Source: Microvirga sp. VF16
GTDB taxonomy: Bacteria; Pseudomonadota; Alphaproteobacteria; Rhizobiales; Beijerinckiaceae
Assembly: GCF_016864375.1 (NCBI RefSeq)
Contig: NZ_CP069356.1
Span: 310,001 to 374,000, forward strand
Direction: 5' to 3'
Length of the DNA: 64,000 nt
The position numbers and the translations under genes were made by a program. Positions 52,632-62,400 of the stretch are shown here, piece by piece (position 1 is the first letter of the stretch; every line of letters starts with the position of its first letter). Under the pieces are notes generated by a model, which ran no database searches, had not been told where the DNA came from, and saw only the letters and a program-made list of their open reading frames with translations.

Positions 52632-54134
52632 TCATGGGAAGAAGCCATGCATCCACCAGCGCCCGCCCTCGGCGGCGGGTGCGTCGCGGAAGATCCAGAA
52701 GCGCCCGCCTTGCTCGGTCTCGACGCGGTAATAGTCGCGTGCGGCCGAGCCCTTGTCGCCGTTCCACCATTCCGGCGTGATGCGTTCCGGCCCATCGGCC
52801 TGGGTGACCCTGTGCCGGATTTTGCGCCAGACGAAGAAGGCCGGTGGATGATCCGGGAGCAGGGCGGTGGCCACGACGGACTCGGGTGGATCGAGAAGGC
52901 GCGTGGGCCGCGGCAGGTTCTGCGGCCAGACGGCACCGGTCGGTGGCGCCAGTGCCGGAATCCTGCGCGCCATGCGTTCGGGGACGAGACTCTGGACGGG
53001 CGCGAGGCGGTAGACCCGTCTCATGCCGATGCGGGCACCGAGCCGGTCGACGAGCTGGCCGAGATCCGCGTCACCGGCATCGTCGCCGTCGAGCCCCCGA
53101 ACCTGGCGTTGCGTTTCCGTCAACGGCTCGACCTTGCTCGCGACGAGGACGATCTCCTCAATGCCGAACCCGGGATCGATGGTTTGCAGACGCTCATTGA
53201 AGAGTTTCGCGAGATGGGCGGCATCCCGGTTGGCTCGCGCGGTCCCGACGCGCAGGCAGGCGCTCTTCTGGTCGACGCGCTGACACAGGAGATCGAGCCG
53301 GCGTACCCCTTCGCCGCGGCGCTCCAGTTGCCGACATAGATCCTTGGAGAGGCGCAGCAGGATCGCTTTCAGGTCTTCGAGCCGACCGATGGGCTCCGCG
53401 AAGGCGCAGGACGCCGTCGGCGTTTCCTTTGGGATCAGTGGCGTGATCACCTCGAAGGTGTGGCCCAGGGCCTGATCGAGACGCAGCGCCACGTCCCGGC
53501 CGAACCGCCGGACCAGAGGCGCCCGTGGCATGGCAGCAAGCTGTCCGACCCGCTCGATGCCGAGCCGATGCAGGGCGGTGAGTTTGTCGGCGGCAATCCG
53601 TAGCGCCCCGATCGGCAAGGTCGCAACGGCGTCAACGGTCCGACCTGTCGGTACCACGCCGCCAATTCCGTAGCGTGCCACCGCCCAGGCGGCACCCGGG
53701 GCATCGGCGACGGCGGCTCTGGCGGCGATACCCTGCCGCGTCAGGCGGCCGGTCAGATCCGCGAGCAACTCTTCCTCGCTGCCGAACAGATGGGCGACCC
53801 CGGCGATGTCGATCCACAGGCCGTCGGGGGGATCGGGCGCCACCACGGGCGAATAGGCGATGGCCCACCGCGCCAGCTCCCGTAGCGAGACCTCATCATC
53901 CTCGGGTACAGCGTCGACGACATGCAGGTTGGGAACGAGCGCCTGCGCCTGTGCGACAGGCATGCCCACGTACAGCCCCACCTCCTGCGCAGCCGCACAG
54001 GCCGCGCGTATCACGCGGCGCGATCCGATCGTATGCACGGTCACAAGCGGTTCATGACGCGGCGGCTCGCCGGTCCGCCGTCTGACCCGATCGGTCGGCC
54101 AGGTCGGCAGGTAGAGCGAGACGACCCTTCGCAT
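52632..54134 (-). CDS. imuB: Y-family polymerase-like mutasome protein ImuB
   Basis: This 500-residue protein begins MRRVVSLYLPTWPTDRVRRR. The Y-family fold is recognisable (LWIDIAGVAHLFGSEEEL; RFGRDVALRLDQALG little-finger region) but the N-terminal catalytic acidic motif is absent, as in ImuB of other bacteria. ImuB is an inactive polymerase that links DnaE2 to the beta clamp. ATG 54134 is used, with GGAG 8 nt upstream; it overlaps the end of imuA by about 80 bp, so translation is coupled. The C-terminal WWMHGFFP tail is the family's normal ending. Confidence 0.93.
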   Translation of the reverse strand: MRRVVSLYLPTWPTDRVRRRTGEPPRHEPLVTVHTIGSRRVIRAACAAAQEVGLYVGMPVAQAQALVPNLHVVDAVPEDDEVSLRELARWAIAYSPVVAPDPPDGLWIDIAGVAHLFGSEEELLADLTGRLTRQGIAARAAVADAPGAAWAVARYGIGGVVPTGRTVDAVATLPIGALRIAADKLTALHRLGIERVGQLAAMPRAPLVRRFGRDVALRLDQALGHTFEVITPLIPKETPTASCAFAEPIGRLEDLKAILLRLSKDLCRQLERRGEGVRRLDLLCQRVDQKSACLRVGTARANRDAAHLAKLFNERLQTIDPGFGIEEIVLVASKVEPLTETQRQVRGLDGDDAGDADLGQLVDRLGARIGMRRVYRLAPVQSLVPERMARRIPALAPPTGAVWPQNLPRPTRLLDPPESVVATALLPDHPPAFFVWRKIRHRVTQADGPERITPEWWNGDKGSAARDYYRVETEQGGRFWIFRDAPAAEGGRWWMHGFFP

Positions 54135-54804
54135 CGCAGGTCTCCAGAATCCAGGTACGGGGTTGGGCGCCACGGCAGCGCAGGAGTTCGACGTGCCAGC
54201 GATCCCGCCCGAGACCGGGTGCCGGCATGAGTTCGGACGGGGCACGGGCGATGCGCCAACGGGTCATTGCGGCGGTCGGAAGATGGACCAAGTCCTTCTC
54301 GGCCACCGTCCACCAGCGCCTGATCACCAGGGCCGTCACCCCTGTCGCTTCAGCCGCCAGTTGCAGGCGACGCGAGGCGGTCAGGCCGAGGCGCGCAACC
54401 TCGCCAATGACGGCCGCGAGGCCTTTCACGTGCAGTCCTTCCTCGATCAGCGGCAGGACCTCGTGCTCGCGCTCGGCTTCAGCGTAGATCACGCGATCTG
54501 GATGCAGCCCCGCGCGCAGGAGTCCTGGCGCGAACAGGTCCCGACGGGTCAGGCACCAGAGGACGGGGCCTTTGAGGCGGGCCGCGATCCCAGCCGTGAA
54601 CAAGGTCGTGCAACCGGCGAACTCGGAGGCGATCCCCGCCTCGATCATTTCGTGCAGCGCGCCCCGGGCAAGGCCGCCGCCCGGCAGGTGACCGTCGAGG
54701 TCGTGGACACCGAAAGGCAGGGGCTTGGACCTGCGAGACCCGCCTTCGTGCCGGGCAATCTGGAGCCGTAAATCGGCAAGCCTGTCCTGTCGCCCGGGGT
54801 CCAT
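54052..54804 (-). CDS. imuA: Mutasome accessory protein ImuA (SulA/RecA-like)
   Basis: This 250-residue RecA-like protein has the ImuA outline: LADLRLQIARHEGGSRRSKPLPFGV at the start, then LPGGGLARGALHEMIEAG, LWCLTRRDLFAPGLLRAGL and ALVIRRWWT. The nucleotide-binding loop of true RecA is degenerate. ATG 54804 lies 36 bp from a GTTC-N7-GTTC box. It is the first gene of the imuA-imuB-dnaE2 cassette. ImuA interacts with RecA, ImuB and DnaE2 in lesion bypass. Confidence 0.9.
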   Translation of the reverse strand: MDPGRQDRLADLRLQIARHEGGSRRSKPLPFGVHDLDGHLPGGGLARGALHEMIEAGIASEFAGCTTLFTAGIAARLKGPVLWCLTRRDLFAPGLLRAGLHPDRVIYAEAEREHEVLPLIEEGLHVKGLAAVIGEVARLGLTASRRLQLAAEATGVTALVIRRWWTVAEKDLVHLPTAAMTRWRIARAPSELMPAPGLGRDRWHVELLRCRGAQPRTWILETCDAKGRLALPADLADRSGQTADRRAAAS

Positions 54805-54840
54805 GGAATCCGTGCCAAACGCAAATATCTTGTTGATGAT

Positions 54841-54855
54841 GTTCCTAGTATGTTC
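54841..54855. promoter_or_regulatory. LexA (SOS) box upstream of imuA
   Basis: GTTC-CTAGTAT-GTTC is an exact match to the alphaproteobacterial LexA site GTTC-N7-GTTC. It lies 36 bp before the imuA ATG, overlapping the expected promoter. It predicts DNA-damage induction of imuA-imuB-dnaE2 and possibly of the helicase behind them. Confidence 0.88.
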
Positions 54856-54974
54856 TCATTCGGGGATGAGTCAAATACACGCACCAGTAGCTGTGAATTC
54901 CGAGGAGAAGAGTGTTGCCTTCAATCTGCCAGCAGTCTCTTCCAAGGCTCAGTGATGCCTTGCTCGATCCAAAC

Positions 54975-55058
54975 TCATGCCTTGATATAGGCCAAGGAGC
55001 GGTGCTTGGCGCAGTAAGGACAGCCGGCCACGGCCCGATCCCCGCAGAAGACCGTGGG
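54975..55058 (-). pseudogene. GcrA-like C-terminal remnant
   Basis: The last codons of a minus-strand frame read TVFCGDRAVAGCPYCAKHRSLAYIKA before TGA at 54975. The pattern FCG...G.PYC..H...AY is the C-terminal zinc-binding end of GcrA-family cell-cycle regulators. Upstream of about 55060 the frame turns into the antisense of an IS481 transposase, so the rest of the gene has been replaced. Identification rests on ~25 residues only; another CPYC-type zinc ribbon is possible. Confidence 0.5.
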
Positions 55059-55061
55059 ACC

Positions 55062-55580
55062 GTCGGCACCATGAAAGGGGTCGGGCGGATCTACCAGCAG
55101 ACCTTCCTTGACACCTACACCAAGGTCGCCTTCACCAAACTGTATGATCGCAAGATCCCGCTTACCGCCGCCGACCTGCTCAACGACCGTGTCCTGCCAT
55201 TCTTCGACGCCCATGAGGTGAAGCTGTGTCGGGTGCTCACCGACCGCGGCACCGAGTACTGCGGCAATCCCGAACACCATGAGTACGAGCTCTATCTGGC
55301 AGTCGAGGACGTGGACCATTCCAGAACCAAGACCAAGAGCCCACAGACGAACGGCATCGTTGAGCGCTTTCACAAGACGGTGCTGGACGAGTTCTATCGT
55401 GTGACGTTCCGCAAGAAGATCTATGGCTCAATTGCCGAATTGCAGAGCGATCTCGATGCCTGGGTGAGGAGTTATAATGAGGAGCGGCCGCACCAGGGCC
55501 GGTGGTGTTTTGGCAAGACGCCAATGCAGACCTTCCTCGATGCAATCCCGTTAGCGAAGGAGAAAATGATCGCCGCATGA
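55062..55580 (+). pseudogene. IS481-family transposase, N-terminally truncated
   Basis: From about 55062 the frame reads VGTMKGVGRIYQQTFLDTYTKVAF, the DDE integrase core (Asp in VLTDRGTEYCGNP, Glu in TNGIVERFHKTVLDEF) and the usual end MQTFLDAIPLAKEKMIAA. The N-terminal half with the first catalytic Asp is missing and codons before 55062 are unrelated. It is a third IS481 subgroup in this window and inactive. The following IS6 remnant begins about 55 bp later. Confidence 0.88.
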
Positions 55581-55636
55581 AGCCATCAGACAGGGGAACC
55601 CGACCAATCTCCAGACGCCAGTTGTCAGATCAAATA

Positions 55637-56050
55637 CCGACTACTACAATCGATTTCATGCTGTCGGATCGCCGCAACACTCGAGCAGCTTATCGTTTCT
55701 TGCGCAAAGCCATCAAGATGATGAGCGACTATCCTCCTGCATCGATCACGACCGACAAACTGGCATCGTACCCGAAAGCGATCGGGCGCCTGCAGAACGA
55801 AGGGCTGCTGCCCAAAAAGGTCGTGCATCGGACCTCGAAATACTTGAACAACATCATTGAGGCGGATCACGGCGCACTTAAGCGTGTAATCCGGCCGACG
55901 CGCGGCTTCCAGAGGATGAAAACTGCCTCTGCAACAATCAAAGGTTTTGAAGTCATGCGCATGATCCGCCGCGGTCACTGCATCCAGCAACAGCTCGGCG
56001 CGATAGGCGAAATCCGTCTGGTCAACCAGCTCTTTGGTCTCGCGGCCTGA
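55637..56050 (+). pseudogene. IS6-family transposase, C-terminal remnant
   Basis: The frame from about 55637 reads TTTIDFMLSDRRNTRAAYRF, SITTDKLASYPKAIGRL (second Asp) and YLNNIIEADHGALKRVI (Glu), and ends LVNQLFGLAA. The N-terminal half is missing. The element's right tip is probably at about 56104, where the complement of GGCTTTGTTGCAT occurs (56092-56104). The same ATGCAACAAAGCCGC string is found at the end of the IS5 remnant at 1484-1498. Confidence 0.85.
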
Positions 56051-56104
56051 GTGGCCCATTCGACTGGATTCATGGTGCCCTTTCCAAGTTAATGCAACAA
56101 AGCC

Positions 56105-56360
56105 GCAAATGCCCGTATCCGACATATGGGCCGGATATATCGACAGCACACCTGATGGCGTTCCTGCCATCGGCGAGGTTGAGCGTATTCCGGGCTTCAT
56201 TCTGGCCGCCGGCTTCAGCGGTCATGGCTTCGGCATTGGACCAGGGGCTGGCCACCTCATTGCGGATCTGATTACGGGCAAACCACCGATTGTTGATCCA
56301 CACCCCTACAGGCCTGAGCGCCTAAGCGCCTCTGCATGGGGCAGGGTTGCGGACTTTTGA
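56105..56360 (+). pseudogene. FAD-dependent oxidoreductase (DAO family), C-terminal remnant
   Basis: Right after the IS6 tip the frame reads MPVSDIWAGYIDSTPDGVPA, IGEVERIPGFILAAGFSGHG, FGIGPGAGHLIADLITG and ends WGRVADF. This is the last ~85 residues of a D-amino-acid dehydrogenase/DAO-type flavoprotein, including the FAD-binding GFSGHGFGIGPG loop. The first ~350 residues were lost when the IS6 element arrived. The remnant has no start of its own. Confidence 0.85.
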
Positions 56361-56466
56361 GAGCGTCCACCGCTTCTGGAGAGTACCGATTTCCATTTGA
56401 TCGGTCGGTGCCAAGCCATTGATTTGACCGCTTTTAAGGCACGGCGGTCCCGTCAGCACTGTCAGT

Positions 56467-59400
56467 TCAACCATTCCTGAGGGTCTTACCAGGAGCGGTC
56501 TCGTCCTGTTCTGCAGATAGGGTGAACTGAAACACGGCCCCCCGCGGCTCGTTTGCAGATGCCCACAGCTGGCCGCCATGCGCCTCGATGATCGAGCGGC
56601 AGATCGCCAAGCCCATGCCCATCCCCTCCGGCTTGGTCGTATAAAACGCCTCGAACACCCGCTCTACATGCTGCGGATCCAACCCGACGCCGGTGTCGTG
56701 CACGGCGACCAGCACGGCCCCGGTTTCATCCAGCCGGGACCGGATCAGCAGCTCGCGCGGCCGCTCCGCCCCCTCCTTCATCGCCTCGAGGCCGTTTAGC
56801 ACTAGGTTCAGAATCACCTGCTGCAACTGCACCCTGTCGCCTGCCACGGGCGGGAGGTTGAGCGACAGCTCGGTTCGTAGCAGGATTCGATGGCGGTGCA
56901 CCTCCCCCTGGACGAGGGCGACCGTATCCTGGATCAGGTCGTTCAGGTCCAGCCGCTCCTTGACGGTGGCCGTCTTCCTGAGGAGCGCGCGCACTCGCCC
57001 GATCACCGCGCCGGCCCGGTGCCCATCCTGGACGATGCGCCCCGCCGTCTCCCGCGCTTCGTCGAGATTGGGCGGCTGGTGCGCGAGCCAGCGCAGGGCT
57101 GCGTTGGCATTGGTGACGATGGCGGCCAGCGGCTGGTTGACCTCGTGCGCGATCGAGGACGTCAGCGCGCTCATCGTCGTCACACGCGTGACATGTGCAA
57201 GCTCGGCCTGCGCCTTCTGCAGCACCTCTTCGGCCCGCTTGCGCTCGGTAACGTCCATAGCCGCTCCGATAACTTCAAGCAGCTCGCCGGTCTCGCTGAA
57301 AACGGGATGGCCTACTCCGTGAAGATGCTTAGTCTCGCCGTCCGGAAGAACGATCCGGAAATCGGTCTCGGAATCGCCCCGGATGCGAACTGCTCTTTCC
57401 GCGTTTCCGAGCCATCTGGCCCGATCCTCCGGATGAATCCGCTGGAGAAGCGCCTCGAAGGATGGGATACCTGCTTCCGGATCGAAGCCAAACAAACGGT
57501 AGCGTTCTTGCGACCAGTAGATGATCGCCTTCGTGGCGGGGTTCCATGCCCAACTGCCGCTTTTGCTCAGCGCCTCCGCTTCCGCTAAATAGGCCTCGCT
57601 GCGCCGCAGTTCCTCCTCGCCCCGCTTGCGCTCAGTCAAGTCGAGCACGAAAGTAACACCTTGGTCTCCACCTTCTTTGAAAAGTGCCACGCCGATGAGC
57701 ACGGGCACGCGGCTGCCGTCCTTGCGGAAGTACTCCTTCTCAAACGGGGGCAAGATCCCGGTCCTCTCCAGCTCTGGCACCCATTGTCGTGCATCGCGGT
57801 CGAGCCATTCCGGTGGGGTCAGGTTGGTCCAGCGCAAGCGGCCCGTTGCGAGATCCTCACGATCGTAGCCCACGATGCGGAGAAAGGCGTCATTGGCCTC
57901 GAGGATCCGGCCGTCGAGACCAAAGATGAAGATTCCGATGATGTTGGCCTCGACCAGGCGTCGGATCCTCGCTTCGCGTTCGGCGAGATCGCGGTATAGG
58001 ACGGTATTCTCCAGTGAGATGGCAGCCTGCGAGGCGAGCAGCTTCAGCACCGCGATCCGCGCCGGCACGAAGACCCGGGGAGCCAGGTTGTTTTCAAGGT
58101 AGAGCATGCCAATGAGTTTGGCCTGGTTGAGCAATGGCAGGCAGAGAATGGACCGGGCCTTGCACTGACGGATGTACGGATCGGCGGCAAACGGGCTCTC
58201 GGCCAGCGCATCGTCGAGGATCACGCTCTCCCGGGTGCGCAAGACGTAGTGCAGGACCGACTCTGGCAGTATGGTCGCAGTCACAGTCTCGTCGCATAGT
58301 TGCACAACGACCGTGTCGCCGCGGGTCGTGGCCTCTGCTGCGATCCGCAGCTCGGTCCCACGCGCCAGGATCAACAGGCCGCGCGCGGCCCCCGCCTGCT
58401 CAATGGCCGTGCGCAGGACCGTGTCGATCAGCTTTTCGAGAACGATCTCGCCCGAGATGGCTTGCGACACCTTGATCACGGTCGCAAGGTCGAGATGTTC
58501 GACCGGCGCTCCGATTGTCCTTGTCGGGCCGGGTGCTGGCTCGTCCTCCCGCAGGTGCGGATAGAGCTGATCGAGTTGCCGCACCTTGCCATCGGCTCCC
58601 CAGCGGGCATAGCAGGCGCGGGCCTTGCGCAGATAGGTCTCGGCGAACTCGTCGAACCCGCGCGCCCGGTAGAAGGCGGAAGCGCGCTCATAGGCGATCG
58701 CCTCGTTGTGAACGAAGCCGTTGCCTCGGGCCGAGCGGATTGCCTGCTCATACAGCCGCTCGGCCTCGAGCTCGCGGCCTTCGAGACGGGCGATCTCGGC
58801 GCCGATCAGCGCGGCGCGGTTCGCGAAGTTCTCCGGGCAGTTCTCCGTCCACTCCTGGAGCTGGCGGTGGTGGGTGGTCAAGGCCTCGAGATGGCGGCTA
58901 CGCTCCGCGGCGCGGGCCGCGTCGCAGAGGGCAGCCCGCACCAGCGCAGCGTAGAAATGGAACTCCGCCCACTCGAGATGGGCCGGCATCGTCCAGAGCA
59001 GCCGTTGTGCCTTTGATGCCGCCTCGAGGCCGGACGCGTAGGCCCTCGCGAAGAAGCGCGCCTGCAGATTGCGGATCCAGTACCAGCAGGCGGCGATCGA
59101 CAGGCCCGGGTCCGCCTCCAGGTGCCGCTCGAACCGGCCCTCGTCGAACCCGGCGTCGTCGAAGCGGCCGAACGCCGGGGTCAGACCACGGAGAGTCCGG
59201 ATCAACTGGAGCTGTGTGGTGATGAAGACGATGACAAGACCGAACCGCGCCTGGCGCGCGAAATCGAGCCCGGCCTCAGCCTCGCGCTGCACCTCGGCGA
59301 GCGGATCGCCGGCGGCGAGGAGGTTGGTGATCAGGTTGTTGCGGCTATAGGCGGCAAAGGTGAGGTCGCCGAGCCTGTTGGCCGTATCGAAGGCCCGCCG

Positions 59401-62400
59401 CACCCATTGCCGGCCGGTCTGGACGTGCCTCGTCCATGGATTGATGACGGCGCCGAAGGACACGGAGACGCGGGCTTCGAAGCGCCGCAGCCCGCGCTGC
59501 TCCACCAGATTGAGGCCAAGCTGGCCGAAGCGGAACCCTGCCTTGTAATCGCCGAATTCCGGCCCCAGCACGGTGCCAAGCATGGCGTAGGCATGGCACG
59601 ACGCGTCGCTGTTGCCGTGCTCCAGGCTGAGGTTCGCCATGCGGCCGATGACGAGCGGGCGCAGGTTCTCGTCGGTGTGCCTAGCCGCCGGCACCACCGC
59701 GGTGAGGATGTTCATCGTCCCGCACGCGGCCGGATCGGCCATCCGCGGCAAGTCGAGCAGCGCCTCGATCGGGCGGTCCCCGAGCTGCCGCCACATCCGC
59801 GCGTATTCCTGCCTGACCTCCTCCTTTGTCGGATGCGCCGACCAAGCGATACCGACGCGGCGCAGGTAGTCGAGGGTTACCTCGACGGCGCTGTCGCTCC
59901 GGCCGAGGGTCGTGAACAGCTCCACCTGCAGCCGCGTAATGGCGGCCAGATCGGGGAGGCTGGTGGCGCGGTCTGCAAGTTCAGCAAACCGCGCCTCCGC
60001 CTCCGTCAGCGCGCCGGTCAGGAACTCGCACTCGGCCCGGTGCAAGGCCAGCGCGAAGACGAGTTCGGGCCGGCGCGCCCAAGTGTCCTCCGGCAAGAGC
60101 GCCGCACCGGCGGTGAAATAGGTCAGCGCCGCGGCATGGGCGGTCGAATCCTTGGCGCGTTGGCCTGCAAGCAGGTTCAGCTCGGCCAGTTGCTCGCACT
60201 CATCGCGCGAGGTGACCAAGGCCGCCCCGCGGTTGAATTGGTTGACAATGTCGAAGATCGCCTCCTCCCGCTTCTCAGGAGGTATGTGCGTCGCAAGCAG
60301 TCTCCCGATTCGAAGGTGCGCCTCGCCACGCAGCTCCTCCGGGATCAGCGAATAGGCGGCCTCTTGTATGCGATCGTGGACAAACCGGTAGGTGCCCGTT
60401 AGGCGCTCGACCAATTCTTGACGAACGGCCGGCCACAGAGCCACATGGATCTGCTCCTCCGAAGTCTCGAAAACAATCGAAAGTGTCGTGAGCTCGGTGA
60501 TGTTTCCAAGACACGCCAGCTGCTGCAGCGCCTTCAGCGTTTCGGCCGGTAAGCGGGTGAGCTTGCCGACCATCAGATCCACGACGTTGTCACTGTATCT
60601 CTTGGCATGAATGCGATTGAGATCCCAGCACCAACGCGTCGCATCATGATCGAAGGTGAGCATTCCCTCTTCGGCAAGCGAAGACAGGAACTGAATGGCG
60701 AAGAACGGATTGCCACCCGTCTTCTCGTGTACCAGTCGCGCCAGCGGCGCGGCGCGCTCCGGCGCGCAGCGGAGAGCGTCCGCCATCAACTGCCCGAGAT
60801 GCTCTCGGGCGAGCCGCGCCACTGTGATCGCTGCTACCGTCCCGCCGGCGCTCTTGATGGCGTCCAATTTTCGCATCAACGGATGGTCAGCAGTGACTTC
60901 GTTGTCGCGATAGGCACCGATCAGCATGAGGTGCCGCAGATCCGAGCGGATCAACAGATCCTCCAACAGATCGAGCGTCGCCGCGTCGAGCCACTGCAGG
61001 TCGTCAAGGAAGAGTACCAGTGGATGTTCCGATCGGGCGAAGACGCCGATGAAGCGTCGGAACACCAGCTGGAAGCGGCCGTGCGCTTGCTGTGGTTCAA
61101 GCGGCGGGACCGGAGGCTGCTGACCGATGATGAGCCTCAGCTCGGGGACGACGTCGACCATGAGCTGGCCGTTCGAGCCCAGCGCCTCGCGAAGAGCGTC
61201 GCGCCAGCCGGCCAGTTCGGTCTCGCTCTTCGCCAGAAGGCCCCGGATCAGGCTCTGAAACGCCTGCGCGAGTGTCGCATAGGGGATGTCGCGCTTGTGC
61301 TGGTCGAACTTGCCCGATGCAAACAGCCCGCGCGAAGGCACCAGCACTTTGTGCAGCTCGTGGACCACGGAGGACTTGCCGATGCCGGAATAGCCGGACA
61401 CCAGCACCAGCTCTGGGACGCCACCCTGGACGACGTGATCGAAGGCGGCGAGCAGGATCTCAATCTCGCGCTCGCGCCCGTACAATTTCTCCGGGATAAG
61501 CAGCCGGTCCGGCAGGTCTTGCGTCCCCAGCGGGAAGGCCTCGATGCGGCTCTGCGTGGTCCATGCGGCTAGGCAGCGCCGCAGGTCGTGCGCGAGGCCG
61601 GCGGCGGTCTGGTAGCGCTCCTCGGCGGTCTTGGCGAGCAGCTTCATCACGATGGCGGACAGAGGCTCGGGGATGCCCTTCAGCCGCTCGGCGGGCGACA
61701 TCGGTTGTCTTGCGATATGGCAGTGCACCCATCCCATCGGATCGGATGCCGCAAACGGCAGAACGCCGGTGAGCATCTGATAGAAGATGATGCCGAGGGC
61801 GTAGAGGTCGCTGCGGGCGTCGATCGACCGGTTCATCCGTCCGGTCTGCTCGGGCGCCATGTAGGCGAGGGTGCCGGCAATAGTTTCAGGCGGCTCGGGC
61901 GCCGGCCGTTGGCGCGGCAGGCGCGAGGCGAGGCCGAACCCGGTGAGCCGCATCTGGCCGTCCGCGCCGGTCACCAGGATATTGCCCGGCTTGAGGTCCA
62001 TGTGGACGAGGCCGCGCTGATGGAGCTTGCCCAGAGCTATGGCGATGCCGATGGCGACGCGCACGAAGCGTCCCAACTCCATGGGCGCACCGAGTAACCG
62101 GTCGAGTGGCTCACCGCCCGGATCCTCGAGCACCAGCATGGTGCGGCCGCCTTCGCGCACAAGCTCCAGCGGCCGTGCGGCCCATGCATTGTCCAGTTCA
62201 TCCTTCAACTCGTATTCGTGGGCGAGGCGATCAAGGCTCGAGGGCGTCGGGTGCTCGGTGGTGGGTAGCACGACCAGCACAGCCTGCCGCTGGCCGTTGG
62301 GGTCGAGGCGCCAGCCCCGACCGAGAACACGTTCATCGTCCTGGCCCAGGACTTGGACGTTGCTCTCCCCTTCAGTGCCGAACCGAAAGCTCAGATTCAT
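56467..62400 (-). CDS. Ser/Thr kinase-ATPase-GAF-PAS-histidine kinase fusion
   Basis: This 1977-residue trifunctional sensor runs: protein-kinase-like domain (~50-270; catalytic loop VHMDLKPGN, APE at YMAPEQTG, and TGFG where kinases have DFG); AAA ATPase (~300-570; Walker A GYSGIGKSS, Walker B-like LVLFLDDLQWLD); long helical repeat region (~650-1300); GAF (~1310-1470); two PAS domains (~1480-1600 and ~1605-1725); histidine kinase (phospho-acceptor His in SSIAHEVNQPLAA, N-box LNLVLNGLEA, G-boxes DTGVGLDP and GMGMGLAICRS). The DFG Asp is replaced by Gly, seen in relatives. ATG 62400 follows GGTGGAG. The divergent FixJ-type regulator at 63278 is the likely partner. Confidence 0.92.
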   Translation of the reverse strand: MNLSFRFGTEGESNVQVLGQDDERVLGRGWRLDPNGQRQAVLVVLPTTEHPTPSSLDRLAHEYELKDELDNAWAARPLELVREGGRTMLVLEDPGGEPLDRLLGAPMELGRFVRVAIGIAIALGKLHQRGLVHMDLKPGNILVTGADGQMRLTGFGLASRLPRQRPAPEPPETIAGTLAYMAPEQTGRMNRSIDARSDLYALGIIFYQMLTGVLPFAASDPMGWVHCHIARQPMSPAERLKGIPEPLSAIVMKLLAKTAEERYQTAAGLAHDLRRCLAAWTTQSRIEAFPLGTQDLPDRLLIPEKLYGREREIEILLAAFDHVVQGGVPELVLVSGYSGIGKSSVVHELHKVLVPSRGLFASGKFDQHKRDIPYATLAQAFQSLIRGLLAKSETELAGWRDALREALGSNGQLMVDVVPELRLIIGQQPPVPPLEPQQAHGRFQLVFRRFIGVFARSEHPLVLFLDDLQWLDAATLDLLEDLLIRSDLRHLMLIGAYRDNEVTADHPLMRKLDAIKSAGGTVAAITVARLAREHLGQLMADALRCAPERAAPLARLVHEKTGGNPFFAIQFLSSLAEEGMLTFDHDATRWCWDLNRIHAKRYSDNVVDLMVGKLTRLPAETLKALQQLACLGNITELTTLSIVFETSEEQIHVALWPAVRQELVERLTGTYRFVHDRIQEAAYSLIPEELRGEAHLRIGRLLATHIPPEKREEAIFDIVNQFNRGAALVTSRDECEQLAELNLLAGQRAKDSTAHAAALTYFTAGAALLPEDTWARRPELVFALALHRAECEFLTGALTEAEARFAELADRATSLPDLAAITRLQVELFTTLGRSDSAVEVTLDYLRRVGIAWSAHPTKEEVRQEYARMWRQLGDRPIEALLDLPRMADPAACGTMNILTAVVPAARHTDENLRPLVIGRMANLSLEHGNSDASCHAYAMLGTVLGPEFGDYKAGFRFGQLGLNLVEQRGLRRFEARVSVSFGAVINPWTRHVQTGRQWVRRAFDTANRLGDLTFAAYSRNNLITNLLAAGDPLAEVQREAEAGLDFARQARFGLVIVFITTQLQLIRTLRGLTPAFGRFDDAGFDEGRFERHLEADPGLSIAACWYWIRNLQARFFARAYASGLEAASKAQRLLWTMPAHLEWAEFHFYAALVRAALCDAARAAERSRHLEALTTHHRQLQEWTENCPENFANRAALIGAEIARLEGRELEAERLYEQAIRSARGNGFVHNEAIAYERASAFYRARGFDEFAETYLRKARACYARWGADGKVRQLDQLYPHLREDEPAPGPTRTIGAPVEHLDLATVIKVSQAISGEIVLEKLIDTVLRTAIEQAGAARGLLILARGTELRIAAEATTRGDTVVVQLCDETVTATILPESVLHYVLRTRESVILDDALAESPFAADPYIRQCKARSILCLPLLNQAKLIGMLYLENNLAPRVFVPARIAVLKLLASQAAISLENTVLYRDLAEREARIRRLVEANIIGIFIFGLDGRILEANDAFLRIVGYDREDLATGRLRWTNLTPPEWLDRDARQWVPELERTGILPPFEKEYFRKDGSRVPVLIGVALFKEGGDQGVTFVLDLTERKRGEEELRRSEAYLAEAEALSKSGSWAWNPATKAIIYWSQERYRLFGFDPEAGIPSFEALLQRIHPEDRARWLGNAERAVRIRGDSETDFRIVLPDGETKHLHGVGHPVFSETGELLEVIGAAMDVTERKRAEEVLQKAQAELAHVTRVTTMSALTSSIAHEVNQPLAAIVTNANAALRWLAHQPPNLDEARETAGRIVQDGHRAGAVIGRVRALLRKTATVKERLDLNDLIQDTVALVQGEVHRHRILLRTELSLNLPPVAGDRVQLQQVILNLVLNGLEAMKEGAERPRELLIRSRLDETGAVLVAVHDTGVGLDPQHVERVFEAFYTTKPEGMGMGLAICRSIIEAHGGQLWASANEPRGAVFQFTLSAEQDETAPGKTLRNG

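Noticed and set aside
49431-53339. 1302-codon plus-strand open frame
   Set aside because: It is antisense to dnaE2 and imuB, which have full family motifs. The long frame is a by-product of GC-rich codon use; its translation is low-complexity and shows no domain.
59122-60402. 426-codon plus-strand open frame, and a similar one at 60607-61572
   Set aside because: Both are antisense to the 1977-residue sensor kinase, with no homology and no ribosome site.
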